Assembly: GCA_019421015.1 (NCBI GenBank)
Contig: JAHZGC010000005.1
Span: forward strand, 1-64,000
DNA: 64,000 bases
Direction of reading: 5' to 3'
Origin: Coriobacteriaceae bacterium
GTDB lineage: Bacteria > Actinomycetota > Coriobacteriia > Coriobacteriales > UMGS124
Below the pieces are notes generated by a model. The model ran no database searches. It was not told the DNA's origin and worked only from the letters and a program-made list of their open reading frames with translations. Shown piece after piece: positions 9,179 through 18,564 of the stretch. Both the position numbers and the translations under genes were made by a program. How positions within the stretch are numbered: the first letter of the stretch is position 1; each line of letters opens with the position of its first letter.

Positions 9179-9794
9179 ATGAAAGGTTCAGCAGCACCAG
9201 CGCCACCAGCAGCGCCACAAAGAAGGTGCAGACCAGGTACAGGTTTTTGAGCGACGCCGGGCCCGTCTTGTCGTAGATGTTGGCCATCGCGTCGGCAACG
9301 CCGCTTGCCAGCAGCAGGAGCACGAGCCACTGTTTGCGAATGGCTCCTCCGCCCGGGATTCCCTCGTCGGCTCCGCCCTTCTCCCAGTTAACAAGCACGA
9401 TGGCGACGATCGCAACGGCAATGCCCGCGGCCTGCACCCATCCCAGGCGCTCACCAAAGAGGGCCATGGCGGTCAAGACCGGAATCAGGACCCCACCGAG
9501 CTTCATGGCCGTACCCGACAGAATGACCCCGTTTGTGCACACGCTTTTTTGAAGCAGCACAAAGGCAGCCAGATACAGCACGCCGGTCACCGACCCCAAG
9601 GCGATGGCAACGGGCGCTCCCCCACCTGCGTCTGGGCTTTGGAGCCCACCTGCGTACAGCAGCGACACTGCCGTGCACACCGCGTAGTTGGCCGAGAACA
9701 TCACCATGTTGCTGCGCACATAGCGCTCGCTCACCCGCATGAAGATGGAGACGAGCGCGCTGCTGCAGATGGCCAGCACCAGGTAGAGCATCAT
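9177..9794 (-). CDS. EamA/DMT-family transporter, apparently truncated at the C-terminus
   Basis: 205 residues with about seven membrane helices (MLYLVLAICSSALVSIFMRV, VMFSANYAVCTAVSLLYAG, and so on, ending LVCTFFVALLVALVLLNLS). EamA exporters normally have ten helices and about 300 residues, with two repeats. This one has the first repeat and part of the second (QWLVLLLLASGVADAMANIYDKTG), then stops within the T-run of the opposing flavoprotein terminator. The first ATG (9794) overlaps the stop of the Fic gene as ATGA, implying translational coupling. Substrate unknown; function of the short form is doubtful. Confidence 0.65.
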   Translation of the reverse strand: MMLYLVLAICSSALVSIFMRVSERYVRSNMVMFSANYAVCTAVSLLYAGGLQSPDAGGGAPVAIALGSVTGVLYLAAFVLLQKSVCTNGVILSGTAMKLGGVLIPVLTAMALFGERLGWVQAAGIAVAIVAIVLVNWEKGGADEGIPGGGAIRKQWLVLLLLASGVADAMANIYDKTGPASLKNLYLVCTFFVALLVALVLLNLS

Positions 9795-10771
9795 GAACTC
9801 CGCTCGTCGGAGGCCGTCTCCGAAACGTCCCAGAGCCCCCGATCCATCTGCGCCAGGTACGCCCGCACCTCCTGCGCATCGGCGGCCATAGCGTTGCGCA
9901 GGGCCTCGGGATGCTCGAACATCGGCCGGCACAGCAGCTCACGACGATCAAAATCGCTGGAACTCCCATGGACCAGCCCCGCAAAGAACCCTTCGATAAA
10001 CGATGGCTCAAACTCCACGCCCACCGCACGGTTGCGGTAATTGGCTCGAACCAGCGCATCGCGAAAATAAGCGGCGTGGTCCTCAAAGGGGCCATTCCCA
10101 ACTTCAAAGCCCAGTTCAGCAAGGTAAAGCTCGGCAAAGACCGCAACGGTGCGCGTGTTGCCCTCTACAAAAGGATGGACCTGCCATACCCGGCTGATGA
10201 ACGTGCTGAAGTTGGAGCAGTCGGCGGCATTGAATTCATATCCATACCCATAGGCCGCCTCACGGGCAAAGAGGGCGTTGAGCATGCCCGTATACATAGA
10301 CGGCGGCGCATAGAACACGCTGTCGCCATTGAGCACCACCTCGGGCTTGATCAGCTGCTCCGTTTTATAGTGCCCCGGCCGATACGTTTCGGGATCCAGG
10401 TCCTGAAACAGCCTTGCGTGAATCGACGAGAGCAGGGCGGGGTCAAGCACAAAGCCACCCTCTTCCAGCACTTCGACGATACGCCGGCTCACCAGGTCGG
10501 CCTCCCGGGTCCTGCCGGATGAGCCATCGCAGGCCTGGGGACCTTGCGAATCGATGCAGCGATAATGAGCCTGCAGCAGCTCGCCAACCCGGGTGAGGTC
10601 CACCTCTCCGTTGATGTTGCTTTGAGCAAGCGACCGCGCATAGGGCGACGGCTCAAGACCGTCGGCCGCCTGAAGGCCGAAGGCCGTGTTCCAATAGCGC
10701 GCCCGCACCTCGGGCCGATCGGGCTCTCCCTTGGGCCTGTAGGAAGCGTCGGGAATCTGGTCAAACGTCAT
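9791..10771 (-). CDS. Fic/DOC-family protein (probable AMP-transferase)
   Basis: 326 residues with the Fic core motif HPFVEGNTRTVAVF near residue 195. The catalytic His, the acidic metal ligand and the anion-binding GNxR are all present. The upstream NGDSVFYAPPSMYTGMLNAL segment resembles the flap over the active site in Fic/HypF-type folds. Such enzymes usually attach AMP from ATP to Ser/Thr/Tyr of target proteins. SNINGEVDL near residue 50 is close to, but does not exactly fit, the [S/T]xxxE[G/N] inhibitory motif, so autoinhibition is uncertain. It overlaps the downstream EamA gene by four bases. Confidence 0.82.
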   Translation of the reverse strand: MTFDQIPDASYRPKGEPDRPEVRARYWNTAFGLQAADGLEPSPYARSLAQSNINGEVDLTRVGELLQAHYRCIDSQGPQACDGSSGRTREADLVSRRIVEVLEEGGFVLDPALLSSIHARLFQDLDPETYRPGHYKTEQLIKPEVVLNGDSVFYAPPSMYTGMLNALFAREAAYGYGYEFNAADCSNFSTFISRVWQVHPFVEGNTRTVAVFAELYLAELGFEVGNGPFEDHAAYFRDALVRANYRNRAVGVEFEPSFIEGFFAGLVHGSSSDFDRRELLCRPMFEHPEALRNAMAADAQEVRAYLAQMDRGLWDVSETASDERSS

Positions 10772-10969
10772 GGCACTCCCTCAAGAGGTGCGGTCGCTTT
10801 TTAGGGAAGTATAGCGCGAACGCTTGAATCGGGCCGGGATGCCGAGCCCGCGCCGCACGGACCCCGAGGACACGGCGCCAGCAAGGAAGAATTGCCGGAA
10901 ATCCCCCAATCACCTGTACCCATGCGCTATGCTGGCACCCAGCGCCCCTTCCGCAGAAAGCCGGCCGTC

Positions 10970-12388
10970 ATGGAACACCCAACCTCAGCCACAGCCCGAC
11001 CCGCGCACCTCACCGCCAGCCAATTCGGTCTGGGGTTCTGGCAAACCTGGTGGACCTGCGCCCTGTGCACCTCCACAGTCCTCCCCAGCGGACGCCTGAT
11101 CGGGCCGTTCGACGCCAGCACGTTTCTGCTGCTCGTCACTGCCGCAAGCTACTTGGCGGCCACCCTCGCCTCCCGGCGCATCCCCTCTTTTTCGCGCCTG
11201 CCCGGCGCTTGTACGGCAGTGGCCGCGGGATGTGCCCTGGGAACTGTGGGCATGGGCGTGGCCAGCGGTGCGAGCACCGAGTCCTGGCAAGGCTGGGGCA
11301 TTCCGCTGTTCATCGTTGCCGCAATCCTGTTTGCCCTGGCAAACGCCCCGCTCATCCTCATGTGGGGCGAACGATGGAGCACCCTGGCAAGCGGCGCGGT
11401 GGGCAGATGTCTCTACACCTCGTACGCGCTCGCGCTGGCGGCGTTTTTCTGCGTGGACGCGCTGCCGTGGACCGTTCGCCTCGCCATCATGGCTGCACTA
11501 CCCGTGGTTTCGGCCGTCCTGCTGCACCTGTCCCAGAGCGAGCCCAGCCGCGAGGCGCGAACTGGGGGCGACGTTCCCACCCCCTCGTTCGTCCGGCCCC
11601 TTATCGCCGTGTTCGTGCTTAACTTCGTATGGGGTGCCGCGCTTCCAGCGGCAATGCTGTTGGGCAACGGCGAGAACACCACCCGCCCCGGCCTGCTTTT
11701 GGCACTGGCAGGCGTGGTCGTGCTCATCGTCTACATGACCATTGCCAAGCCGGCCACCGAGGCCTTCTCGCTCAGCCAGCCCGTAGGTGTAGGGCTGGCA
11801 GGCGGCCTTATCTTACTTCTCGCCCTACCTGAGCAGCTTTTGTTCGTGGGGTACGGCCTCGCCACGCTGGGCGGGGCATGTCTCGACATGCTCGTGATGC
11901 TCGTGGCCACCGACATGGCCTTTAGGCTCCGCCGACCGGCCGCCTTAGCGCTCGGATGCGCCATGGTCGTTTCGCGGGCGGGATCGCTGGGAGGACGTGC
12001 TCTGTACTCCTCGGTCTTTATCGACATGCCGAGCATCGCCCCGCAGGTCATCCTCTGGTGCGCCTTCGCCGTGGTGGTCTGCGTGCTTGTCGTGTTCTCG
12101 CAAAGCAGCCTGCGCACGCTCTACCACACCGAGCCGGCGCTTCCCCGTATCGAGACCCTCGAAGACCGCTGCTCCACGTTGGCCGCATCGGCCGGGCTCA
12201 CCCCGCGCAAGCGCGAGATCCTGGCCCTGCTCGCCCAGGGCCGCAACGCCCCCTTCATCGCCCAGGCGCTTTCACTTTCTACCGGCACCGTCAAGAACCA
12301 CATCAGCAGCATCTATCGCAAGGTTGATGTGAGCGACCGCCAGGGACTGCTTAACTTGTTGGAGCGTAGGCCAGAAACGCAGGGGTAG
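10970..12388 (+). CDS. LuxR-family regulator with N-terminal membrane domain
   Basis: 472 residues if started at the ATG of MEHPTSATARPAH; an upstream in-frame ATG (MRYAGTQRP, 10922) is possible. The first 390 residues alternate hydrophobic helices (FWQTWWTCALCTS, FLLLVTAASYLAATL, and others). The final 65 residues are a LuxR HTH (AGLTPRKREILALLAQGRNA, TGTVKNHISSIYRKVDVSDR). It is immediately upstream of flavoprotein 3 (12708) in the same direction, the same pairing as 5604/7259, so it is the likely regulator of that gene. Confidence 0.84.
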   Translation: MEHPTSATARPAHLTASQFGLGFWQTWWTCALCTSTVLPSGRLIGPFDASTFLLLVTAASYLAATLASRRIPSFSRLPGACTAVAAGCALGTVGMGVASGASTESWQGWGIPLFIVAAILFALANAPLILMWGERWSTLASGAVGRCLYTSYALALAAFFCVDALPWTVRLAIMAALPVVSAVLLHLSQSEPSREARTGGDVPTPSFVRPLIAVFVLNFVWGAALPAAMLLGNGENTTRPGLLLALAGVVVLIVYMTIAKPATEAFSLSQPVGVGLAGGLILLLALPEQLLFVGYGLATLGGACLDMLVMLVATDMAFRLRRPAALALGCAMVVSRAGSLGGRALYSSVFIDMPSIAPQVILWCAFAVVVCVLVVFSQSSLRTLYHTEPALPRIETLEDRCSTLAASAGLTPRKREILALLAQGRNAPFIAQALSLSTGTVKNHISSIYRKVDVSDRQGLLNLLERRPETQG

Positions 12389-12707
12389 GGGGCAACACCC
12401 GGTCGACCCGAAGTTTGGAGACACCTGCGGAGCAGCCGGGCGACGGATGGGGCCAAAGTACAGCACACCTCTTGCTACCAGCAGTTTTATTGCTCCCATA
12501 ACCCCCATGACCAAACGTCATGGGTCCTTTGTCGCCCCATCGAATCCCTTGGTGACCAATCGGCATATGGCGCCCTAGAGCCTGGCGGTCCATAGTGCAG
12601 CCCAGGTCGCACCCAAGCGGCCATCCACGGTCATGCGGCCAACGATGACCGTGCCCGCAGTCGGCGGGCAGGTCTAACCTTGGCCCCAGCAGAAAGGACC
12701 CAGCCCC
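12389..12707 (+). other. Intergenic region between LuxR and flavoprotein 3
   Basis: 319 bases with no coding potential. It contains a hairpin at 12501-12525 (ACCCcCATGAC / GTCATGGGT, then cctttg) that may terminate the LuxR transcript, and presumably the flavoprotein promoter beyond it. The name of a specific promoter box is not supportable. Confidence 0.45.
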
Positions 12708-14372
12708 ATGAGCACCACGTTGACCCGTCGCTCCTTTATCGCCGCCGCCAGCGCCACGGCAGGCCTGGCAGCCGCCGGCATCGCCTCGGTCGCCAGCGCC
12801 GAGGACGTCCCCACCGCCACCGCTCCCGCCTACGCCGCCCCCTCCTGGGCCACCAAGCCCGAGGCGATCGCCGACGACCAGATCGTCGAGACCATCGAGA
12901 CCGAGGTGCTGATCCTCGGTGCCGGCAACGCCGGGTGCTCCGCCGCCTGCTCGGCCGTGGAGAACGGCGCCAAGGTCCTGGTATGCGAGAAGACCGCCCA
13001 GGTCAACGGCCGCGGCGGCGTGGTGGGTGCCTGCAACTCGCGCCTCAACAAGGACCTGGGATGCGAGATCGAGCCCGTCGCCGCCCAGTACCGTTGGAAC
13101 CGCACCTGCGGCAACCGCACCAACGAGGCCCTCGTGACCATGTGGTTCCGCAACTCCGGCCCTGCCATGGACTGGTTGCTCGACAAGGCCGACCAGTACG
13201 GTGCCACCTACGGCATCTACGCCGGCTATGCGGGCAATTCGATCATCCCCGAGGAGCCCGATGCCCACAGCTTTGGTATGGGCACCTTCGAGATGCCGCC
13301 CGAGACCGGCTACTTCGTTCCCACCGCGCTGCTCTACAAGAGCTCCGTCGACCAGGGCGCCGAGTATATGTTCGAAGCCCCGGCCGTGCAGCTCGTGCAG
13401 GACGAGAACGGCGCGGTGCTGGGTGCCATCGTTGAGACCGCCGACGGCTACAAGAAAATCCTTGCCTCCAAGGGCACGATTCTGGCCACCGGCGACATCG
13501 CAGGCGACCCCGAGATGATGAACTACTACTGCGAGAGCCGCATGCAGCGCATCATCCGCAGCGACTACTTCCCGGTGGGCGTGAACACCGGTGACGGCCA
13601 TAAGATGGGCATGTGGGCTGGCGGCGTGATGCAGGACGGCCCGCTCCCCACCGCGCTGCACCCCCAGGCCTACTCGATGTTCCACGGCCCCTTCATGTTC
13701 GTGAACAAGAACGGCAAGCGTTTCTTCAACGAGGCCAACTGGGTCCAGGCCAAATCGCTCCAGATGCTCGACCAGCCCGAGGCCGTGGCGTTCTCGGTCT
13801 TTGACAGCAACTTCGGCGCCGACACCGCCGACTCGCTCAACTATGGCGGCGGCATGTTCTGGGACACCATGAGCCGCCAGGTCGGCCAGGAGTTCGACCC
13901 CCAGCAGATCGTCGACCTGGTCGAGGGCGAGGCCGCTGCCGGTAAGGACGTCCTGGGTAACGAGACGGCCGTGACCGCCTGGAAGTGCGACACCCTCGAG
14001 GAGCTCGCCGACGCCATCGGCGTGAACAAGGAGAACTTCCTGGCCCAGGTGGAGCGCTATAACGAGATGTGCGAAGCCGGCGAGGACACCGAGTTCGCCA
14101 AGGAGGCCCACTTCCTCTACCCGATCAAGGAGGCCCCCTTCTACGCCACCAAGACCGGCCCCTGCCTGCTCGCCGTGGTGGGCGGCCTCAAGGTGAACAC
14201 TGACCTTGCGGTGATCGACGAGAACGGCGAGGCCATCCCCGGCCTGTATGCCATCGGCAACACCTCGGGCGACCTCTATGCCGTTGACTACCCGATCAAC
14301 ATGCCCGGCAACTCCAACGGCCGCTGCCTCACCTGGGGCTGGCTCGTGGGCAAGACCGTGGCCGCCAACTAG
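12708..14372 (+). CDS. Tat-exported FAD-dependent reductase, flavoprotein 3
   Basis: 554 residues. A twin-arginine signal (LTRRSFIAAASATAGLAAAG) starts at residue 5 and an agaaagga site precedes the ATG. There is no FMN domain; the FAD Rossmann motif is TEVLILGAGNAGCSAACSA, followed later by GDGHKMGMWAGG and IPGLYAIGNTSGD. Many Cys residues lie in the N-terminal third (GCSAACSAVENG, GACNSRLNKDLGC, RTCGNRT), unusual for an exported flavoprotein. The NGKRFFNEANWVQ segment lacks the catalytic Arg of classic fumarate reductases. It probably works as an exported redox enzyme that takes electrons from a separate donor; substrate unknown. Confidence 0.85.
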   Translation: MSTTLTRRSFIAAASATAGLAAAGIASVASAEDVPTATAPAYAAPSWATKPEAIADDQIVETIETEVLILGAGNAGCSAACSAVENGAKVLVCEKTAQVNGRGGVVGACNSRLNKDLGCEIEPVAAQYRWNRTCGNRTNEALVTMWFRNSGPAMDWLLDKADQYGATYGIYAGYAGNSIIPEEPDAHSFGMGTFEMPPETGYFVPTALLYKSSVDQGAEYMFEAPAVQLVQDENGAVLGAIVETADGYKKILASKGTILATGDIAGDPEMMNYYCESRMQRIIRSDYFPVGVNTGDGHKMGMWAGGVMQDGPLPTALHPQAYSMFHGPFMFVNKNGKRFFNEANWVQAKSLQMLDQPEAVAFSVFDSNFGADTADSLNYGGGMFWDTMSRQVGQEFDPQQIVDLVEGEAAAGKDVLGNETAVTAWKCDTLEELADAIGVNKENFLAQVERYNEMCEAGEDTEFAKEAHFLYPIKEAPFYATKTGPCLLAVVGGLKVNTDLAVIDENGEAIPGLYAIGNTSGDLYAVDYPINMPGNSNGRCLTWGWLVGKTVAAN

Positions 14373-14407
14373 GGTCTCCAGCACCGCGCCATAGTCGCCA
14401 TAACGTA

Positions 14408-14438
14408 GGAGCCCCCGGAAGCAACTCTGGGGGCTCCT
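14408..14438 (+). terminator. Terminator of flavoprotein 3
   Basis: Perfect stem GGAGCCCCC / GGGGGCTCC with a 12-base loop, followed by ttgttgt. Confidence 0.75.
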
Positions 14439-14465
14439 TGTTGTAAGGCGAAGCCATACGAATGA

Positions 14466-14505
14466 CCAAAACCCCCGAGACCGCTCACGGCGGTCCCGGG
14501 GGCCT
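14466..14505 (-). terminator. Terminator of flavoprotein 4
   Basis: On the minus strand a stem GCCCCCGGGACCGCC / GGCGGTCTCGGGGGT-like hairpin is followed by TTTTGG, just after the stop of the gene ending at 14536. Together with the hairpin at 14408 it separates two convergent flavoprotein genes. Confidence 0.7.
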
Positions 14506-14535
14506 CTTCGTAACCGAGAATACCTTATGCCAGCG

Positions 14536-16407
14536 TTAGGCCAGCGATGCCGCGCTGCTTTCGCCAGCCAGGAAGCCCGAGGTCATGGCCCAGGCCAGGG
14601 CGTCGCCGCTGCCCGAGTACATGCGGTCGTAGAGCGTGGAGCTCGCGTCGGCGCCCACGGCGTAGAGACCGGGGATCTCGCGGCTCGCCTCGTCGAGGAC
14701 GCGCATGCGGGTGTTGACCACCAGGCCGGTCACGGTGCCGAGCTGGTTGTAGGTCGACTCCACCAGATAGTAGGGGCCGTACTCGTAGGCCTTCAGGTAC
14801 TGGGCCGGCTTGGCAAAGTACTCGTCAACGCCGGCCTCGCAGTAGCCCTGGTAGGTGTCGAACGTAGCCTTGAACGTCTCCACATCGAAGCCGGCGTTCT
14901 CGGCCAGCTCCTCCACGGTCTCGCCGAAGTAACCCCAGCCGTTGGCCACCACGTCGTCGAGCAGCGGGCGCACGTCGGTCCACAGGGTGGTCTCGTCGAA
15001 CTCGGGCTTGTAGAGCGGCGGCAGGCCCGGGGTGTAGTCGGTACCCATGGCCACCATGCCGCCGGTCTCAAGCTGGTCAATGGTCGACTGGGCCACCAGC
15101 ACATAGGTGCACCCGCCGGTGAAGGCGGAGCCGCCCGCGGCAGCCGTGGGGCTCTTGATCTGGTACTCGTTGCGATAGCGCACGCCGGCCTTGTCCACAT
15201 GGAGCAGCGACGGAGAGTAGCACAGGATCATGGGCATGCGGGTGTGGAAGTAGTCGTAGCCGCGCAGCTGGGCGGTGGCCAGGGTCTGGTGCAGCTGCAG
15301 GCCGCTCACGTTTGCGGGGACCTGGGCGCCCACAGCGTAGGCCATGTCGATGCCCTCGCCCACGTTGGTGCAGATGCCGCCCGACACGGCGCGCACGCCG
15401 CTGTTCTTGAACACGCGCTCGGTGTCGCCGCCGTAGCCGCCTGAGGCGATGACCACGGCCTTGGCGTTCACGGTGATCTTGCCGCCGGAGCGCGTCAGGG
15501 CCTCGACGCCCACCACGGCGCCGTCCGCGTCCTGAATCAGGGACTGGGCGGTCACCTCGGTGCGCACGTCGCCGCCGTTGGCGAACACGGTGCTGGCAAG
15601 CAGGCTCTCAACCACGCCGGGGCGCTCGGCGTAGGGCACCATGCGGTAGTTCTCGGGGGCCTTGGGGAAGAGCATGCCGCCCTGGTCGAGGAAGTCCAGG
15701 GCGCGGCCGGCGTTGCTCAGGTAGGTGTAGAGCAGGCCGGCGTCCACGCGGTAGTGCTGGTAGTCGAGCCAGTTGTTGAACTTTTCGCGAATCAGGGTCT
15801 CGGAGTCCTCGCCGGCGTCGCGGGCGGCCTGGGTACCGAAGGCGGTGGCGCCGGAGGAGTGCAGGCAGCAGCCGCCCAGGAACACGCTCTTCTCGAGCAG
15901 CACCACGTTGGCCCCGTCGGCCGCGGCCTTGGAGGCGGCCATGACGCCGGAGATGCCGCCGCCAATCACGCAGACGTCGCAGTCGATGACCTCGTCGGCC
16001 GGGACCTCGACCGCCGGCATGTTCTCATAGGCCTTGGGGTCACCGCCGGCCTCCTCGATGGCGGCACGCACGGCGGTCATCATGGCGCCGCAGGTAAAGG
16101 TGCATCCCGCAACGGCATCGACCAGGTAGCTGTTGTTGGCGACCATGGCCTCCTCGGTGGCCGGGAAGGCTGTTGCGGCGATCAGGGCCGTCTCCAGGTG
16201 GTTCTCGGCCGGCTTCACCGCGGCGATCTTGCCGTCGGCGATGGTGGTCTCCACGTCGAAGTAGCCGCCGCGACCGAGGGCGCTGGTGGTGTAGGTGCCG
16301 TCGGCGGCCAGCGCGGCGTCGGCATGGGCGACCGAGGCGAGCGCCCCCATCGAAGCCAAGGTGGCGGCACCGGCGATGAACGTCTTGCGCGTCATGGTCT
16401 GATCCAT
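14536..16407 (-). CDS. Tat-exported FMN/FAD reductase, flavoprotein 4
   Basis: 623 residues from the ATG of MDQTMTRKTFIAGAATL, with a gaaagggg site; the open frame further upstream is not protein-like. The signal has R-K instead of R-R (TRKTFIAG), which Tat can tolerate but is atypical. Residues about 40-125 are an FMN_bind domain with the attachment segment DAVAGCTFTCGAMM, which carries Cys where Ser/Ala are usual. FAD domain: CDVCVIGGGISGVMAASKAA. C-terminus: IPGLYAVGADASS. It is divergent from the sensor kinase at 16651, its likely regulator. Predicted one-protein exported reductase; substrate unknown. Confidence 0.85.
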   Translation of the reverse strand: MDQTMTRKTFIAGAATLASMGALASVAHADAALAADGTYTTSALGRGGYFDVETTIADGKIAAVKPAENHLETALIAATAFPATEEAMVANNSYLVDAVAGCTFTCGAMMTAVRAAIEEAGGDPKAYENMPAVEVPADEVIDCDVCVIGGGISGVMAASKAAADGANVVLLEKSVFLGGCCLHSSGATAFGTQAARDAGEDSETLIREKFNNWLDYQHYRVDAGLLYTYLSNAGRALDFLDQGGMLFPKAPENYRMVPYAERPGVVESLLASTVFANGGDVRTEVTAQSLIQDADGAVVGVEALTRSGGKITVNAKAVVIASGGYGGDTERVFKNSGVRAVSGGICTNVGEGIDMAYAVGAQVPANVSGLQLHQTLATAQLRGYDYFHTRMPMILCYSPSLLHVDKAGVRYRNEYQIKSPTAAAGGSAFTGGCTYVLVAQSTIDQLETGGMVAMGTDYTPGLPPLYKPEFDETTLWTDVRPLLDDVVANGWGYFGETVEELAENAGFDVETFKATFDTYQGYCEAGVDEYFAKPAQYLKAYEYGPYYLVESTYNQLGTVTGLVVNTRMRVLDEASREIPGLYAVGADASSTLYDRMYSGSGDALAWAMTSGFLAGESSAASLA

Positions 16408-16545
16408 GGTTCTCCCCTTTCGTTGTGCGTTGGTCCGCGGCCTAGGAATGCCGCGACGGACCGACCCCTTTTTTACGTCGGCCCGCTTGGGCACCCGTGG
16501 CGAGCACCCTTGGAGCGACTCTATCATCACCGCACGTCAGAGGGG

Positions 16546-16615
16546 GTAAAGACCCAGTAAGGATTGCCTTGGGGCCCCGGTCAATCTTTACCGAAACCTT
16601 ACTGGGCCCCCAAGG
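16546..16615. repeat. Nested inverted repeats upstream of the sensor kinase
   Basis: A 21-bp unit at 16546-16566 (GTAAAGACCCAGTAAGGATTG) is inverted at 16582-16602 (CAATC-N3-ACCGAAACCTTAC). Perfect 10-bp arms CCCAGTAAGG (16553) and CCTTACTGGG (16597) and a second pair CCTTGGGGCCC (16567) / GGGCCCCCAAGG (16604) interlock. It lies in the divergent region between flavoprotein 4 and the two-component genes and could be the response-regulator operator. Confidence 0.55.
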
Positions 16616-16650
16616 GGCTGTGCTATATTGCCCGCGAGGGAGGGGTGCGG

Positions 16651-18564
16651 GTGAGGACGCTCAAGATGATCGTGCTGCTACTGTGCGCCGCGACGCTGCT
16701 TGCGGCCACACTGTTTGCGGCCAACGCCCTCACACCCCGGATTCACGTGGCCGACGGGGAGACCGTCGACCTGGGACCCGACGCCCCCTGCCTGTTTCTC
16801 GAAGGCGACTGGGCGCGGGACCAACAGGGCCCCAACGTGACCTACTCGCTCTCGTTCACCTGTCCCGAAGACACCGACCTCGCCCTGTACCTCAGCAGCT
16901 CCTCAAGCCGCCTGTACGTGAACGGGGTGGAGGAGCAGGACGGGGGCCGCAGCTTCATCGTTGTTCCCCTTGCCTCGTGCCAGGAGCCCGACGGGACCGT
17001 TGAGCTCAGCTATGTGACGACGCCCACGCTGCGCCTCGACGCCCCACCGTCGAACATCTACCTCGGCGGGCTTGCGGCCGTCATGACCTTCTCGTACCAG
17101 CGCTACCTCCTGACGTCGGTGGTGCTCGGCGTCACCGCGCTGGCAATCTGCTACTCGCTGGGCCTCTACCTCGTCAAACGCACCGAGACCTACGTCCTAA
17201 TCCTCGCGGGCTTCTGCGTGTGGTGCTTCCTCGTGTCGTTTGGCAAGGTCTCCACCGACCTGATCGGCAGCAGCGCGCCCAACTTCAGCTCGATCCCCCC
17301 GGTCTTTGGCGACCCCTACACTGACGGCTACCTCAACCACATCTACCGCAAGACCGGCACCGCCGTGGTGTGCTGCTACCTGTTCGGCGTGTTCATGCCC
17401 ATACGCATCAGAGGCGTCAACGTCATCTGGTACCTGCTCGCCTGTTCGCTGGCCCCCCTGCCCTTTGTGGGCGCTGAGACCTACCGGTTCTTCTCCTACG
17501 TCTACCTGCCCCTGGTAGTGAGCCTGCTCGAAGGGTACCTCGTCATTCGGGGGGCATCCCACACCGACCGCGTGACGGGGGTCGTCTTTGTGGTGGGCAG
17601 CGGCCTGGCCACGGGCTACCGCGTGTTCATGGGGGTAAGCGACTTTGAGCTGTGCCCCCACGGCATAGCCGACATGTTTTATAAGAACTACAGCCTGGTG
17701 CACGTGTTCTATATCCTGATGTTTGTGATCACCATCAGCCGCAAGTACGCCCAGCGGTTCGACGAGGCCACCCGCCTCTCGGCCGAGCTCGAGCGTACCC
17801 GCGACGGGCTTGAGCAGACCGTGCGCCTGCGCACCCACGACCTCGAGGTCTCCTACGAGCAGCTCAAGGCCCAGAAGGAGGAGAGCGAGAACTTTTTGAG
17901 CGCCGTGCTGCACAACATCAAGACACCCCTGTTCGCCCTCATGGGCTACTGCGACATGCTGGCCGAGGCCGAGGCGCCCGCCCAAAAGCGCTCGTATCTG
18001 AACACCGTCCACGAGAGCATCAACTACATCAGAGACATGGTCGACAACCTCTCAACCGCCTTTAGGTTGGAGCGCGACCCCGGGCTCATGCGGCTCCAGC
18101 CCATGGACCTGCACACGACGCTGCGCAGCGTGGAGGCCACCACGGTGGGCAGGACCTGCTTTACCGAGACCCAGGTGGGGTTCTCGATCACCCCGGGGGC
18201 CCTGCCCGTGCGCGGCGACGACTTCTATCTGCGCCAGGCCCTCCAAAACATCATCGACAACGGCCTGCGCCACTGCGGGGAGAACGGCGTGCTCGAGGTG
18301 GCATGCACGGCGACCGACGGCACGGTGCGCGTCCGCATCGCCGACAACGGCGACGGCATCCGCCCCGAGGACCTTGAGCACATCTTTGAGCGCTACTACA
18401 CGAAGCACCCCGGGTCGCGCACCATGGGCCTCGGCCTGCCCATCGCCCAAGAGATCGTGAGCGCGCACGGCGGCACCATAGAGGCCCAGAGCGAACCGGG
18501 CGTCGGCAGCGCGTTCACCGTCGTTCTGCCGCTTGCCACCACGCGGGAGGATTGCCATGGCTAG
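16651..18564 (+). CDS. Membrane sensor histidine kinase
   Basis: About 637 residues from a GTG (VRTLKMIVLLLCAA) with gagggagg seven bases upstream; a GTG at 16645 is too close to that site. An N-terminal membrane anchor leads to an external beta-rich domain (residues 25-130, LEGDWARDQQGPNVTYSLSF) and then about seven helices, an arrangement like 7TMR-DISM sensors. A short coiled coil (ELERTRDGLEQTVRLRTHDL) leads to the phospho-acceptor box SAVLHNIKTPLFALMG (His about 421) and the ATPase domain: N box QNIIDNGLRHC, G1 ADNGDGI, G2 MGLGLPIAQEI. It overlaps the response regulator gene by eight bases. Confidence 0.9.
   Translation: MRTLKMIVLLLCAATLLAATLFAANALTPRIHVADGETVDLGPDAPCLFLEGDWARDQQGPNVTYSLSFTCPEDTDLALYLSSSSSRLYVNGVEEQDGGRSFIVVPLASCQEPDGTVELSYVTTPTLRLDAPPSNIYLGGLAAVMTFSYQRYLLTSVVLGVTALAICYSLGLYLVKRTETYVLILAGFCVWCFLVSFGKVSTDLIGSSAPNFSSIPPVFGDPYTDGYLNHIYRKTGTAVVCCYLFGVFMPIRIRGVNVIWYLLACSLAPLPFVGAETYRFFSYVYLPLVVSLLEGYLVIRGASHTDRVTGVVFVVGSGLATGYRVFMGVSDFELCPHGIADMFYKNYSLVHVFYILMFVITISRKYAQRFDEATRLSAELERTRDGLEQTVRLRTHDLEVSYEQLKAQKEESENFLSAVLHNIKTPLFALMGYCDMLAEAEAPAQKRSYLNTVHESINYIRDMVDNLSTAFRLERDPGLMRLQPMDLHTTLRSVEATTVGRTCFTETQVGFSITPGALPVRGDDFYLRQALQNIIDNGLRHCGENGVLEVACTATDGTVRVRIADNGDGIRPEDLEHIFERYYTKHPGSRTMGLGLPIAQEIVSAHGGTIEAQSEPGVGSAFTVVLPLATTREDCHG

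Noticed and set aside
12351..14384. 677-codon minus-strand open frame
   Set aside because: Antisense shadow of flavoprotein 3; composition is typical of GC-rich antisense frames.
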